Origin: Phragmites australis
Lineage: Eukaryota > Streptophyta > Magnoliopsida > Poales > Poaceae
Reading direction: 5' to 3'
Assembly: GCF_958298935.1 (NCBI RefSeq)
Contig: NC_084941.1
Location: 11,630,001-11,694,000, forward strand
Length of the DNA: 64,000 bases
A model generated the notes under the pieces. The model saw only the letters and a list, made by a program, of their open reading frames with translations. It had not been told where the DNA came from and searched no databases. The position numbers and the translations under genes are program-made. Position 1 is the stretch's first letter. Each line of letters opens with the position of its first letter. This document shows, piece after piece, positions 63,466-64,000 of this stretch.

Positions 63466-64000
63466 GATCAGTGACGTCCTAAGACGGGGGGGGGGGGTGA
63501 ATTAGGACATTTAGAAAAAACCTTACCGGCTCCAAAAACTTCACAAGATAAACTATCTCAATTTCTATCTAAATATGCTCTAGGTTTATCTAGCATGTCT
63601 ACTCTACCACTCAAAAGAATTTTGAAACCTATAGCCAATCCTAGCAAACTACTCTACGAAGATAAATGTGCAAAGGTAGATTGTAAGGATGTAAATGTGA
63701 AAACATAAATAAGGTAGAAAGAGCAAACTCGGTACAAGGGAGCTCCACCAAGGATATGCTCTCGGTCGGCACCCGATCATGACACTTGAGCCACCAAGCC
63801 CTCGAGGCAAGGTCTCATCACTAGCCTCTATTTCAGTCACTTGCCACCATGATCACTTCAGAGCTTGAACCATCAAGGCAAGGGTCTCCGTGTCCCCAGA
63901 CCTGTGTCTTGCCACTGCTCTACACTAAGTCGGAGGGTCAACAAGCTTGAGCAACTTTGGCTTTAAGGTGCCGACGTACCACTTGGTAAAAACCAGGATT
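63466..64000 (+). mobile_element. Probable start of another LTR retroelement, cut by window end
   Basis: The phrase GACGTCCTAAGA followed by a run of 12 G (63486-63497) and TGAATTAGGACA resembles the beginning of a widespread plant LTR type (recalled, not searched). The following AT-rich and then Cys/Ser-codon-poor sequence has no coding frame. The element's far end lies outside the window. Confidence 0.4.

Overview
This is a repeat-dense stretch of a plant nuclear genome, almost certainly a grass. The evidence is En/Spm (CACTA) transposons with TNP2-type transposases, Ty1/copia and Ty3/gypsy elements of plant-specific lineages (Tat with a second RNase H, and a Del/Tekay-like chromovirus), and a long GC-rich antisense gene of a kind I associate with grass Tat elements. 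I see no intact non-transposon host gene, no tRNA or rRNA gene and no CRISPR array. Nearly all of the sequence can be resolved into nested mobile elements, several with verifiable target-site duplications (TSDs).

Left block (about 950-15035). A small non-autonomous CACTA element (950-15035 as it now lies) was split by an 11,524-bp CACTA element (1044-12567, 13-bp terminal repeats CACTACTACAAAA, TSD CCT) and by a second small CACTA (12933-14140, TSD ACA). The large element carries a TNP2-like transposase (1980-5352; two 1-bp deletions and one amber stop) and a second multi-exon gene (8545-12134) that ends in a Ulp1-type C48 cysteine protease domain. An internal copy of its subterminal palindrome array (5766-5980) is followed by a TATA box and seems to be the promoter of the second gene. 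The long leader intron of that gene holds antisense fragments of host genes, including two perfectly spliceable exons and one ankyrin repeat.

Central block (15824-42255). All 26.4 kb sit inside one Ty1/copia element on the minus strand (two 450-bp LTRs, TSD CCGTA, PBS and PPT present). Its RT gene was invaded by a composite 17407-25964: a 3-kb solo LTR followed by an internally deleted gypsy element, itself split by a 1.4-kb solo LTR with TSD ATGTT. A 7.36-kb LTR-less piece of a Tat gypsy element (pol on plus, a spliced coiled-coil gene on minus) lies between two direct copies (2,845 bp) of the composite's 3' end plus the copia integrase region. The second copy later gained a 918-bp solo LTR with TSD TGAAC.

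Right block (42256-64000). A 3.9-kb decayed CACTA on the minus strand (44094-47951) has a truncated TNP2 transposase and again a Ulp1-like domain. Then come the right end of another CACTA-like element (to 49693) and an 11,157-bp chromovirus (50305-61461, 3.6-kb LTRs, TSD TGGGA) inserted into CACTA-type repeats, followed by an 81-bp minisatellite and what looks like the start of one more LTR element at the window edge.

All coding regions seen are broken. Many of the stops fit C-to-T change in CG or CHG context, as expected for methylated plant transposons.
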